Shown here piece after piece: positions 50,344 through 58,860 of a stretch of DNA of 64,000 bases. Numbering within the stretch: position 1 is the stretch's first letter; every line of letters starts with the position of its first letter. The notes beneath the pieces were generated by a model. The model ran no database searches, was not told the DNA's origin, and saw only the letters and a program-made list of their open reading frames with translations. The DNA is from Peribacillus asahii (GTDB lineage Bacteria; Bacillota; Bacilli; Bacillales; DSM-1321), in contig NZ_CP026095.1 in assembly GCF_004006295.1 (NCBI RefSeq), positions 3,272,001-3,336,000 on the forward strand, read 5' to 3'. The position numbers were made by a program, and so were the translations under genes.

Positions 50344-50401
50344 AAATTCATCCCAAACTTAACGGGCAGTAAGCCCCTCACTGCTGGAAGTTTCACTTTA
50401 T
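50344..50401 (-). repeat. deletion derivative of the intergenic repeat
   Basis: On the minus strand it reads ATAAAGTGAAACTTCCAGCA then directly CTTACTGCCCGTTAAG and GGGATGAATTT. That is the left end and right end of the 57228 copy joined, with about 170 bases of interior missing. It lies seven bases past the prsW stop, before its terminator. Confidence 0.7.
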
Positions 50402-50407
50402 TTTCTA

Positions 50408-51082
50408 TTAATATCTAGAAGCCATTTTAGTTGCATGAAAATCTGATAAAATTCGTGCTCGTTTCACCTTCTTCAAACCAAACCACCATAAGTAAATCAT
50501 AAACGGCATCATCCAGTACACCCACATTTTCTGGGTAATCAAAATATAATCATATACACCGTGAAGAAGAAACGGCACAACTAAAGCAGCCAATACATAA
50601 TAGCGGTTTTTTACGACTGCAAATTTGGCTTTTCCTAAATAATACCCCATAATCACACCGAATAGAGCATGACTCGATACAGGCAGCATCGCCCTTACGA
50701 AAGCATGCTCCACACCATTGGCTAATAGATACAAAATATTTTCCATCGTCGCAAACCCTAATGAAACAGCTGCTCCATAAACAATACCATCATATGGTTC
50801 ATCGAAAGCAACATGTTGATAGATTGCGAACATTAAAATAAACCATTTAAAAAACTCTTCTAAAAGGGATGCCCAGAAAAAAGCTGTACCAAAATCCGTC
50901 TTAAAAACACCTTCTGTTTCCAACACATATTGTAAAAACATAATTGGAAATACAAGAAAGACACCATATAAAAACGTCTTTAATACAACTGAAATAGGCT
51001 CCGTATCATACTGATCTTTTAAATAAAAATAACTAAGCAGAGCCAAGCCAGGGGCAATGGCAGCTGACAATATGATCAGCAT
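50408..51082 (-). CDS. prsW: PrsW intramembrane protease, anti-sigma-W site-1 protease
   Basis: In B. subtilis this protein cuts RsiW to release sigma-W in response to cell-envelope stress. 224 residues with about six to eight membrane helices. The catalytic glutamates are in [14 protein letters not shown], and the histidine in [15 protein letters not shown], with HGVYDY near the C terminus. It lies next to sleB as in B. subtilis. Confidence 0.94.
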   Translation of the reverse strand: MLIILSAAIAPGLALLSYFYLKDQYDTEPISVVLKTFLYGVFLVFPIMFLQYVLETEGVFKTDFGTAFFWASLLEEFFKWFILMFAIYQHVAFDEPYDGIVYGAAVSLGFATMENILYLLANGVEHAFVRAMLPVSSHALFGVIMGYYLGKAKFAVVKNRYYVLAALVVPFLLHGVYDYILITQKMWVYWMMPFMIYLWWFGLKKVKRARILSDFHATKMASRY

Positions 51083-51176
51083 TTACTGACCTCTCTTCTT
51101 TTTGGTTTGGCTATATTACAGGCAACCTGAAATATAAACATTATTGTATACTATTCGTTTATTTTCAAAGTAACCT

Positions 51177-52142
51177 TTAAAATAGCTCCTTATCCTTTAA
51201 TTCGATACCACTAGATAACGCAACAGCAAGTTTAATTCTCGCTTTCTTGCTATCATAATCCGCCCCAAGAATGACACCTCTTTGCTGTAAATCATAAGCG
51301 CTTCCTTCATAATCATAAGCAGGATACACCTGACCCTCTTCGGTACTTGTCGTTATAACAACCATAACACCTTGATTAAGAGCCTTTTGAATAGCTTCTA
51401 CCATGCTTGGAGTGACTTGTCCTCTTCCAGCACCTTCTAATACAATCCCTTGTGCACCCTGGGCTACTGCCGCTTCAATAAAGATTCCATCCGCTCCAGT
51501 ATAACATTTTATAATGTCCACTCTCGGAATAGCTTCTTTTATTTGAAAATAGTCTCGATGTACCGGTTTTTGATATACACTAACGGTATCATTATCAATA
51601 ATACCTAAATATCCATATCCAAACGTTGCAAATCCTTGTAAATTAGAGGCATGCACCTTCTTTACATACTTAGCCGAGTAAATTCGTTCATTAAAAACAA
51701 CAGCAACTCCGATGTTTTGTAATGAATGACTAGCCGCTGCTAGAATAGAATTCCTTAAATTAGAAGATACATCTGTACCTGCTTGTTGCAAGGAACGCTG
51801 TGAGCCTGTTACGATAATCGGCCGATCATCTGCAAGTGTAATATCTAAGAAATACGCTGTTTCTTCTAATGAATCCGTGCCATGCGTCACAACAATACCT
51901 GTCACAGTTGGATCTTTTAATTCTTCTTCTATTGCTCGTTTCAACTGTGCCATTGTAGTAAAGTCCATAAACATGCTTGGAATTTGCAAAAGGTCTACAA
52001 TCTTCACATCAATTTCTTTTGGTAATTGACAAAATGAAGCGAGTTCCTCTCCGCTTAGAGCACCAGAGGCAAGCATCCCATTCTTCGTTTCTTGGCTAGC
52101 AATTGTACCGCCTGTTGTAATTAAAGAGATTTTTTGTTTCAT
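51177..52142 (-). CDS. ansA: L-asparaginase (type I-like)
   Basis: Hydrolyses asparagine to aspartate and ammonia. 321 residues. The two catalytic motifs are present: LITTGGTIAS at the N terminus and VVTHGTDSLEETAYFLD near residue 87. There is no signal peptide, so it is cytoplasmic. It may also be a homologue with a different exact name. It sits between prsW and ypdA. Confidence 0.92.
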   Translation of the reverse strand: MKQKISLITTGGTIASQETKNGMLASGALSGEELASFCQLPKEIDVKIVDLLQIPSMFMDFTTMAQLKRAIEEELKDPTVTGIVVTHGTDSLEETAYFLDITLADDRPIIVTGSQRSLQQAGTDVSSNLRNSILAAASHSLQNIGVAVVFNERIYSAKYVKKVHASNLQGFATFGYGYLGIIDNDTVSVYQKPVHRDYFQIKEAIPRVDIIKCYTGADGIFIEAAVAQGAQGIVLEGAGRGQVTPSMVEAIQKALNQGVMVVITTSTEEGQVYPAYDYEGSAYDLQQRGVILGADYDSKKARIKLAVALSSGIELKDKELF

Positions 52143-52195
52143 TTCTTACATCCTCCAATATCATCATAACACACCATGAATCATTATAGTTGTCC

Positions 52196-53176
52196 TCACT
52201 TACTATCATTCATATGCTGATTTATAAGATGCGCTGCAATCAAAGCCCCATGAAAGCGGCCATTTTCAATAAAAATTTCATTAGCATTATTACCGGCTGC
52301 AATAACACCTGCAATATAAATACCACTTACATTTGTCTCCATCGTCTCAGGGTGATGGAGCGGACGTCCTGTGTCTTGATCAATTTCAACACCCATTTTT
52401 TGCAAGAAATGATGATCAGGATGATATCCCGTCATAGCAAACACAAAATCATTGCGCATCGTTTTGACTTCATCCTTCACTCGATAAATAATTTGTTCCT
52501 TTTGTATTTCCATTAGCTCAGCATGAAACTCCATTTTAATCATACCATGGCGTACTAACGCTTCAAACTCTGGCAAAATCCAAGGTTTAATACTTGGAGA
52601 ATAAGTTGCTCCCCGGTATAGCACGGTCACTCGAGCCCCTGCTTTCACAAGTTCAAGCGCCGCATCAATGCTCGAATTTTTACCTCCAATAACCGCTACA
52701 TCACAATCAAAGTATTCATGACCTTCTTTAAAATAATGAAACACTTTCGGAAGATCTTCACCGGGAATATTCATATAATTTGGATTATCATAATAACCAG
52801 TTGCCACAACAACGAAGGATGCTTCGTATTCCGCTTTCGAAGTCACTACATGAAAAGTACCGTTTGCAAGTTTTTGAACTTGTTGCACTCGTTCAAATGC
52901 GTTTACTCGAAGTTGTTTACGTTTCACGACTTCGCGATAATAAGATAATGCTTGATTTCGTACTGGCTTCCGATTTTCTGTAATAAATGCCACGTCACCA
53001 ATTTCTAATTTCTCACTCGAACTGAAAAATGTTTGATGTGTTGGATAACGATAAATGGATTCTACTACATTTCCTTTTTCGATAATTAAAGCGCTTCTCC
53101 CCACATCTTTTAAAGCAATAGCCGCAGCAAGCCCACAAGGACCTCCGCCAATAATGATTACATCTTCCTTCTGCAC
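52196..53176 (-). CDS. ypdA: YpdA, bacillithiol disulfide reductase
   Basis: Flavin reductase that recycles oxidised bacillithiol (BSSB). 326 residues. Seen: FAD motif IIIGGGPCGLAAAIAL with the Cys14 position, second nucleotide-binding motif VIGGKNSSIDAALEL, and FAMTGYHPDHHF. There is no thioredoxin-reductase CxxC pair in the usual place, as expected for YpdA. Start is GTG after GAGGAGCG. It fits with bshA/bshB1 in the same window. Confidence 0.94.
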   Translation of the reverse strand: MQKEDVIIIGGGPCGLAAAIALKDVGRSALIIEKGNVVESIYRYPTHQTFFSSSEKLEIGDVAFITENRKPVRNQALSYYREVVKRKQLRVNAFERVQQVQKLANGTFHVVTSKAEYEASFVVVATGYYDNPNYMNIPGEDLPKVFHYFKEGHEYFDCDVAVIGGKNSSIDAALELVKAGARVTVLYRGATYSPSIKPWILPEFEALVRHGMIKMEFHAELMEIQKEQIIYRVKDEVKTMRNDFVFAMTGYHPDHHFLQKMGVEIDQDTGRPLHHPETMETNVSGIYIAGVIAAGNNANEIFIENGRFHGALIAAHLINQHMNDSK

Positions 53177-53384
53177 GTTTACTCGCTCCTCTGCACTACA
53201 TCCGTTCTACCTAAAACATATGTACATCCATTTACAATCAGGTTCTATATTAACACGGTCTCTATATAACCACCTTATCTCATATGACACTCGTTCTATG
53301 AATAGTATATGAATCCTGAATGATTCCACACCGTCTTAACACTAAAACGTTCCATACATTAACTTGCCATATATTTTAAGTGCA

Positions 53385-53418
53385 TAAAAAAACTTCTATC
53401 AAGTTAATGATAGAAGTT
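53385..53418 (-). terminator. terminator after gudB
   Basis: AACTTCTATCA/TGATAGAAGTT arms, six-base loop, T6 on the minus strand, about 20 bases past the gudB stop. Confidence 0.9.
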
Positions 53419-53437
53419 TTTTCTCTTCTTTTCAATG

Positions 53438-54715
53438 TTAAATCCAGCCGCGGAAGCGAGATGCTTCTGCCATTTTTCTCACACCAATCATATACGCAGC
53501 TAAACGCATATCTACGTGACGAGATTGTGCTAAATTATAAATATTATCGAACGACTTCACAAGAATTTTTTCAAGCTTTTCATCGACTTCCTCTTCGCTC
53601 CAGTAGTAACCTTGATTATTTTGAACCCACTCAAAATAAGAAACAGTTACGCCACCAGCGGAAGCTAGTACATCCGGTACAAGAAGGATGTTACGATTGG
53701 TTAAAATTTGTGTAGCTTCAATCGTTGTCGGACCATTTGCTGCCTCTACAACAATTTTCGCTTTAATATTGTTTGCATTTTCTTCTGTGATTTGATTTTC
53801 AATCGCTGCTGGTACTAAAATATCACAATCCAATTCAAGCAGTTCTTGATTTGTAATTGTATTTTTAAACAGCTTTGTTACCGTTCCAAAGCTATCTCTA
53901 CGATCTAATAAGTAATCGATATCCAAACCTTCCGGGTCGTACAAAGCACCGTAAGCATCTGAAATTCCAACTACTTTTGCCCCCGCATCATGCATGAATT
54001 TCGCTAAAAAACTGCCCGCGTTTCCAAAGCCTTGAATAACAACACGAGCCCCTTTGATATCGATATTACGTTTTTTAGCCGCCTCGTTAATACAAATGGT
54101 CACACCTTTGGCTGTCGCCGATTCACGCCCGTGAGAACCACCAAGTACAAGCGGCTTCCCTGTAATAAAGCCCGGAGAATTAAACTCATCCATTCGACTA
54201 TATTCATCCATCATCCATGCCATAATTTGCGAATTTGTAAACACATCTGGAGCTGGAATATCCTTTGTAGGACCAACGATTTGGCTAATCGCCCGCACAT
54301 ATCCTCGACTCAATTTTTCTAACTCACGGAATGACATATTGCGCGGATCACACACAATTCCGCCTTTCCCGCCTCCGTAAGGAAGATCCACAATGCCACA
54401 TTTCAAGCTCATCCAAATCGACAGCGCTTTTACTTCACGCTCTGTTACGTTTGGGTGAAAACGAATTCCACCTTTTGTTGGTCCAACAGCATCATTGTGT
54501 TGCGCACGATAACCTGTAAACACTTTTACAGAACCATCATCCATACGCACAGGTATTTTCACCGTTAATAAACGCAATGGTTCTTTTAATAACTCATACA
54601 CCTCTTCAGGATATCCGAGCTTTTCTAAAGCTTTATGTATAATGGTTTGAGTTGATCTTAACACGTCATTTTTTTCTTCATCATGTTGAGGGTCATTCCC
54701 TTTTGTAGACACCAT
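53438..54715 (-). CDS. gudB: NAD-specific glutamate dehydrogenase
   Basis: Catabolic glutamate to 2-oxoglutarate and ammonia. 425 residues. Seen: MSLKCGIVDLPYGGGKGGI with the substrate lysine, PAPDVFTNSQIMAWMMDEYS, and VIQGFGNAGSFLAKFMHDAG as NAD site. The segment VTEREVKALSIWMS lacks the three-residue duplication that inactivates gudB of B. subtilis 168, so this copy should be active. ATG follows GGAGGTAC. It sits next to ypdA and ypbH as in B. subtilis. Confidence 0.97.
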   Translation of the reverse strand: MVSTKGNDPQHDEEKNDVLRSTQTIIHKALEKLGYPEEVYELLKEPLRLLTVKIPVRMDDGSVKVFTGYRAQHNDAVGPTKGGIRFHPNVTEREVKALSIWMSLKCGIVDLPYGGGKGGIVCDPRNMSFRELEKLSRGYVRAISQIVGPTKDIPAPDVFTNSQIMAWMMDEYSRMDEFNSPGFITGKPLVLGGSHGRESATAKGVTICINEAAKKRNIDIKGARVVIQGFGNAGSFLAKFMHDAGAKVVGISDAYGALYDPEGLDIDYLLDRRDSFGTVTKLFKNTITNQELLELDCDILVPAAIENQITEENANNIKAKIVVEAANGPTTIEATQILTNRNILLVPDVLASAGGVTVSYFEWVQNNQGYYWSEEEVDEKLEKILVKSFDNIYNLAQSRHVDMRLAAYMIGVRKMAEASRFRGWI

Positions 54716-54915
54716 TTATGTACCTCCTACTTTATCATATAATACGGCACTCATGTGATAGTATACACCTTCCATATATTTATGCAAAGGTTAAAAAACA
54801 GAATCAAAATGTTTCATAATTTAAAAAAAATAACGAAAACTTTCCAACTAAAATTCCTTCTAACCGCAAAAGACTCACAGATGGGTAACTCTATTCTACA
54901 ATCACTAAAAGAGTG

Positions 54916-55007
54916 ATAAAATAAAACGTCACTCAGTGAGGATTTCCCCTTATTTCCTGCACTGAGTGTTCATCCCGTTCTACAAGTCGCGGCTCACTAA
55001 TCCTTCG
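54916..55007 (+). repeat. degenerate copy of the intergenic repeat
   Basis: Starts ATAAAATAAAACGTCACTCAGTGAGG. It keeps a perfect nine-pair hairpin (CACTCAGTG/CACTGAGTG at 54930-54938 and 54960-54968) in the place of hairpin 1 of the 57228 copy, and then CCGTTCTACAAGTC and CTCACTAATCCTTCG in the same order as that copy. The 408-base gap between ypbH and gudB holds nothing else that I can call. Confidence 0.6.
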
Positions 55008-55124
55008 TTTGTTTTTTCGATTCTGAAGCCGAGGACTTAACTCGCCGTTACTTTGTGATGAAATTGTAATCTTATACTATATAGTAATTAGATTACACAA
55101 ATTTATGCAAGGGAACTCTTTTTT

Positions 55125-55703
55125 CTATAAGTGAAAATAAGAAGTGAGCACTTCAATCGCTTCTTTTTCCAGAATACACGCTCCATATTCCCCTATTCGA
55201 TATAGTGTCAATGTAGACGCATATCCGTACTCTGCAGCCAATGAAATCACTTTATGATAGATTTCCTCTGACACATTTTCGATTAGTAAATAATAACGTT
55301 CATTATAAACATATAGCGTACTCAAGAATACACCTTGATTTAGCAGTTGATGACTTAACTGGATAACGTCTTCAAACTCATCAAAAGCATATAAAATATG
55401 GGGAGACTCATCGAACTTCACTTGTAGGTTGACAAAGTCTTCTTCCTCTGCAAAGTCTTCTTCCTCCTCTTTTGTTACAATAATAATTAATCCTTGTGCA
55501 GGCAGTGAAAATATTTCAATAGCAATCGATCCGCTCATTATAAAATTTAAACTTTCACATGCTTCTTCTACCATAGCTTGAAAAAGCTTATGCACCTTAA
55601 GGGAATTTCCTACAATTTCTTCTTTTGTTATGCCCCGATCCATTAAATCATCGAGAGTTAAAAAGATTTTAATTTTATTATTTGTAAGCCTCTCCGACTT
55701 CAT
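55125..55703 (-). CDS. ypbH: MecA-like adaptor YpbH (MecB)
   Basis: Paralogue of MecA, the adaptor that brings substrates to ClpCP. 192 residues. N-terminal domain with NNKIKIFLTLDDLMDRGITKEEI, an acidic linker (KEEEEDFAEEEDF), and a C-terminal domain with FDEFEDVIQLSHQLL and the LTLYRIGEYG segment. I call it YpbH rather than MecA from its place in the ypbDEFGH row. The ATG at 55703 after GGGGGC is preferred to the frame from 55757. Confidence 0.9.
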   Translation of the reverse strand: MKSERLTNNKIKIFLTLDDLMDRGITKEEIVGNSLKVHKLFQAMVEEACESLNFIMSGSIAIEIFSLPAQGLIIIVTKEEEEDFAEEEDFVNLQVKFDESPHILYAFDEFEDVIQLSHQLLNQGVFLSTLYVYNERYYLLIENVSEEIYHKVISLAAEYGYASTLTLYRIGEYGACILEKEAIEVLTSYFHL

Positions 55704-55831
55704 AAAAAATGCCCCCTGGTTACCATCTTCATACATCATATGAAGATCGATAATCAAGGTGCATAAACAGCGTTCTATAACAAAACCTTATCAAAAACGA
55801 TTCTTCATGCCTGAATCGTTAAAACATTGCT

Positions 55832-56668
55832 CTAAAATTGTACTTCCTTCTTTTCACCGATGCTCGTATGATGTCCCCTTTTTAACGTAAACAAATGAGT
55901 TTCAGGCTTTGCCGTAAGTCGCATCGGAATAGTGCTTGTCCCATACCCATTGCTCGTTACATATACACAGTTATTAAACATTTCCGTATCGCCTAGCTTA
56001 TAAGGTCCATATCCAAGGAAACGAACTTGCCCCCCATGCGTATGACCAGAAAGAACAAGACTAATCCTATGTTCCTCCTGCACCTGAGCTTTCACTTTCG
56101 GATTATGGCTCACTAAAATTCGAAAGGCGTCTTTGACATTGCATGCATCTGCTAACGCCATATCTAAACGATCTCGTTCCACCGTTATATCCTCAATGCC
56201 GAGCAACGTCATTTTCTCTCCTTGTTTTGCTTCCAAATGTACAGCCGTATTCGCCAAAATTGTAACTCCGTATTGTAATAGTCGCGCATCCAGTTCATGA
56301 ACATCGACTTCATAATCATTATTTCCCCATACAAAATAAAGAGGGGCCCCTATATTTTTTAATTTTGCTAAGTTTTGTTCAACATGAGCAAAAGGTACAG
56401 TACGCTCTGTTAAGTCTCCTCCAATAATCACAAGATCCACCTGCTGTTGCACTTTAGCAATAATTTGATCTGAAATAATTCGTTTATGTACATCTGAAAT
56501 AAAAAAAATCCGTACATCTCCAAAATGTTTAGGCAAGTTAGAGAAATATAAATCTTGATATACAATCCGCTCTAACTGAGCTGTTCGGTACATATAAAAC
56601 GAAAGCACTGTTAGCGCAATTATAAGCACAATCAAAACAATGATGATAAACACCACAATATACTGCAT
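55832..56668 (-). CDS. ypbG: YpbG, membrane-anchored metallophosphoesterase
   Basis: A 278-residue protein with an N-terminal hydrophobic helix (YIVVFIIIVLIVLIIALTVL) and a calcineurin-like phosphoesterase domain. Metal motifs: FISDVHKR, IIGGDLTERT, WGNNDYE and LSGHTHGGQVRF. The substrate is unknown. It follows ypbF and precedes ypbH. Confidence 0.92.
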   Translation of the reverse strand: MQYIVVFIIIVLIVLIIALTVLSFYMYRTAQLERIVYQDLYFSNLPKHFGDVRIFFISDVHKRIISDQIIAKVQQQVDLVIIGGDLTERTVPFAHVEQNLAKLKNIGAPLYFVWGNNDYEVDVHELDARLLQYGVTILANTAVHLEAKQGEKMTLLGIEDITVERDRLDMALADACNVKDAFRILVSHNPKVKAQVQEEHRISLVLSGHTHGGQVRFLGYGPYKLGDTEMFNNCVYVTSNGYGTSTIPMRLTAKPETHLFTLKRGHHTSIGEKKEVQF

Positions 56669-56747
56669 GTTTTACCCTTCTTTCTTCTACAAAAACTGCC
56701 TGTATCTATCTAACCATATTTGTAAGCAGAATGCGAAATGTTCAGAC

Positions 56748-57206
56748 TTATTTATTCTCATGATAAAGATTAATATCATAATTTTTCTTCATCATTTCAA
56801 ATACCTTATGACGATTTTTCCATTCAGATTCTTTTTCCCATAACATTTTACTTTTATTAATAATTTCACAACGTAATAGTTGATATTCCTTCTCTGCTTT
56901 CTCCATTTTATTTTTTACCATCGTTAAATATCCGAATATCCCCATTGTAACTAGGAGAAAGAAAACGTGATTAGATTGATTAACAAAAGCTGAGAACATG
57001 TCGAAAAAAGAATAAGAGTAAGGTACCATTACATAGACATACAAATATAAGATAAAAACAACGGTGACACTAATCGTGATCCATAAAATCATTTGATGTT
57101 TTTGTTGTAATGCTTCAAACTTCTTCTTTCGCTCAACTACATGTTGCAGCATTTGTTTCGTCGCTTGATCTGTATGTTCATCTAACATAATAATAGCTGA
57201 CTCCAT
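56748..57206 (-). CDS. ypbF: YpbF, DUF2663 membrane protein
   Basis: A 152-residue protein with two membrane helices (WITISVTVVFILYLYVYVMV and VFFLLVTMGIFGYLTMV) between charged, coiled-coil-like ends. Function unknown. Placed by order and by the DUF2663 character. ATG after GGAGGCG. Confidence 0.85.
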   Translation of the reverse strand: MESAIIMLDEHTDQATKQMLQHVVERKKKFEALQQKHQMILWITISVTVVFILYLYVYVMVPYSYSFFDMFSAFVNQSNHVFFLLVTMGIFGYLTMVKNKMEKAEKEYQLLRCEIINKSKMLWEKESEWKNRHKVFEMMKKNYDINLYHENK

Positions 57207-57227
57207 TCATAAGCGCCTCCTTGTTCA

Positions 57228-57457
57228 ATAAAGTGAAACTTCCATCAGTGGGGGTTTTCCTTCATCCCCCACTGATGGTTAGCCACGTTCTACGATCACT
57301 AAGATTTTCGCTTCGCTTCAATCAAGTGACCGTACGAACCTGATTGGTGAAACTTACCAATCGGACCTTTACGGGCAGTTGTCCCCCACCTATCTTCTTT
57401 GACTCCTCATAAGCTTGAGGTGGGGGTCTTACTGCCCGTTAAGTGTGGGATGAATTT
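57228..57457 (+). repeat. full-length palindromic intergenic repeat, bcr-like
   Basis: About 230 bp, from ATAAAGTGAAACTTCCATC to GGGATGAATTT. Hairpin 1: CCATCAGTGGGGG pairs with CCCCCACTGATGG (57242-57278). A middle hairpin GATTGGT/ACCAATC lies near 57341-57361. Hairpin 2: ACGGGCAGT and CCCCCACCT (57371-57391) pair with AGGTGGGGG and ACTGCCCGT (57418-57439). No reading frame. It resembles the bcr repeats known from the B. cereus group; the name is by memory, not by search. It fills the gap between ypbE and ypbF. Confidence 0.8.
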
Positions 57458-57521
57458 AGAACGGCATAAAAAACACTCACCCCATTATATGTACAAGTAC
57501 GACATCCTATGATACCAACGC

Positions 57522-57552
57522 AAAAAACATCCTGAAATAACTTTCAGAATGT
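57522..57552 (-). terminator. terminator after ypbE
   Basis: CATTCTGAAA and TTTCAGGATG arms, four-base loop, T6 on the minus strand; seven bases past the ypbE stop. Confidence 0.9.
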
Positions 57553-57559
57553 TTACTGC

Positions 57560-58273
57560 TTATTTCTTTATTGGAATTTTTAATTTCTGTCCAACCCATA
57601 TATTATTTCCGTTTAAGTTGTTCCATGTTTGAATTAACGGAATCCCTTCTTTCGATTTATAATAGGTCATTGAAATACTGAATACCGTTTCCTGCGGTTG
57701 AACTGTATGATACACAACGTTATAGGATTCTTCTTTTTTCGGCTGTTCTTCTTTAGCACTTGTTAACTTTTCTTTTGCTCCCTGCTCTTTCTCTTTTACA
57801 GTTGTTGATTTTTCTTCTTCTTTTTCTGTGTCTGTTCTCGCTTGTTTGTCATTCTCTTTTTTTACCGAAGCCTGTTTCTCTTCTTCATCATTACTTTTGT
57901 TCGCTTGTTTTTTCGATTCTTGCGTTTTCTCCTCTTGATCCTCTTTTGTTTCAGCCGTTGCCATCGTCGGAATATTTTGTTTTAGCTCATCATCATCCAC
58001 CTGTTCCACAACCTCGGTAGTACTTGTTGGTTCCTTCGGTTCATTTTGAGCCGCCTTTTGGTCCGAGTTTTGAAAATAATAGTATGCAGTAAGAAATCCA
58101 ATTGGAAGTAAAATAAAGAATAAAGCTAATAGCTGAATAACAGGGATTTTAACTTTCATTTTACTTCTTTTCTTTTTCTTCTGGTGTACCGATTTTCGAG
58201 TCGGAAGAGGTGTCAATCTCTGAGCAGGTTCAGTATGTATATCTAGTTCCTTTGGTTTTCTTTCTGCACTCAT
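57560..58273 (-). CDS. ypbE: YpbE, membrane-anchored LysM protein
   Basis: A 237-residue protein: basic cytoplasmic N terminus, one membrane helix (LLALFFILLPIGFLTAYYYF), a long Lys/Glu/Gln-rich charged linker, and a C-terminal LysM domain (VQPQETVFSISMTYYKSKEGIPLIQTWNNL) for peptidoglycan binding. Function unknown. The ATG at 58273 overlaps the ypbD stop as ATGA and has AAGGGGTG six bases before it; the GTG at 58282 is less likely. Confidence 0.9.
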   Translation of the reverse strand: MSAERKPKELDIHTEPAQRLTPLPTRKSVHQKKKKRSKMKVKIPVIQLLALFFILLPIGFLTAYYYFQNSDQKAAQNEPKEPTSTTEVVEQVDDDELKQNIPTMATAETKEDQEEKTQESKKQANKSNDEEEKQASVKKENDKQARTDTEKEEEKSTTVKEKEQGAKEKLTSAKEEQPKKEESYNVVYHTVQPQETVFSISMTYYKSKEGIPLIQTWNNLNGNNIWVGQKLKIPIKK

Positions 58274-58860
58274 GTAAGGCACCCCTTTCTATTCTTTTTT
58301 CTAATAATTAAGCCGAGAAGCATATCAATAACAAAATGAGCCATAATAACTATCCACAAATTCCTGGTCTCCTCATATAACCAACCGAGACCAAAGCTCA
58401 GCATCATAACATTCACAAATAGATACCAATTAAATAAATATCGATAATGGACAACAGCAAAAATGATACTTGTCCAAACTAGCCCAATATGTGTTTGTAA
58501 AACTCCGCGAAACAGCACTTCTTCACAAAAGGCGATTAGAAACGTGACCACAATAATCATTGGGGAGGAGAGACTAGAAAAGATTCTTTCATTAATCCCC
58601 CCATCATCATGAAAGCGAGCTGGTGTGACTTTCATCATAAACAAATCATACAGGACGACGAGAATTCCTATAGGTAGACCAATGGTTATAATACGAATAT
58701 CACCGAGATGAAACAAGTCGAAAAAAGCAGAATAATCTCTAAATAAAATAATACCTAAAAAAAACGAAATCGTTAAGAGAATAATTTGCGTCAAAAGCAA
58801 ATTATAAAGTAATTCCTTATCAGAAAGTTGGTTAATAAGTTCAGCTTGTTTATTTTTCAT
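58270..58860 (-). CDS. ypbD: YpbD, CPBP intramembrane protease family
   Basis: A 196-residue multi-pass membrane protein of the CAAX/bacteriocin-processing family. Motif 1 FCEEVLFRGVLQ, motif 2 VVHYRYLFN (His region), motif 3 AHFVIDMLLGL. The substrate is unknown. ATG overlaps the recS stop (ATGA), so ypbB-recS-ypbD-ypbE are translationally linked. Confidence 0.93.
   Translation of the reverse strand: MKNKQAELINQLSDKELLYNLLLTQIILLTISFFLGIILFRDYSAFFDLFHLGDIRIITIGLPIGILVVLYDLFMMKVTPARFHDDGGINERIFSSLSSPMIIVVTFLIAFCEEVLFRGVLQTHIGLVWTSIIFAVVHYRYLFNWYLFVNVMMLSFGLGWLYEETRNLWIVIMAHFVIDMLLGLIIRKKNRKGCLT

Noticed and set aside
53380..53715. Plus-strand 111-residue frame at the end of gudB
   Set aside because: It is the antisense of the gudB C terminus and its terminator.
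57228..57457. CRISPR array or insertion sequence in the ypbE-ypbF gap
   Set aside because: There are palindromes but no regularly spaced direct repeats and no transposase; it is an intergenic repeat element.
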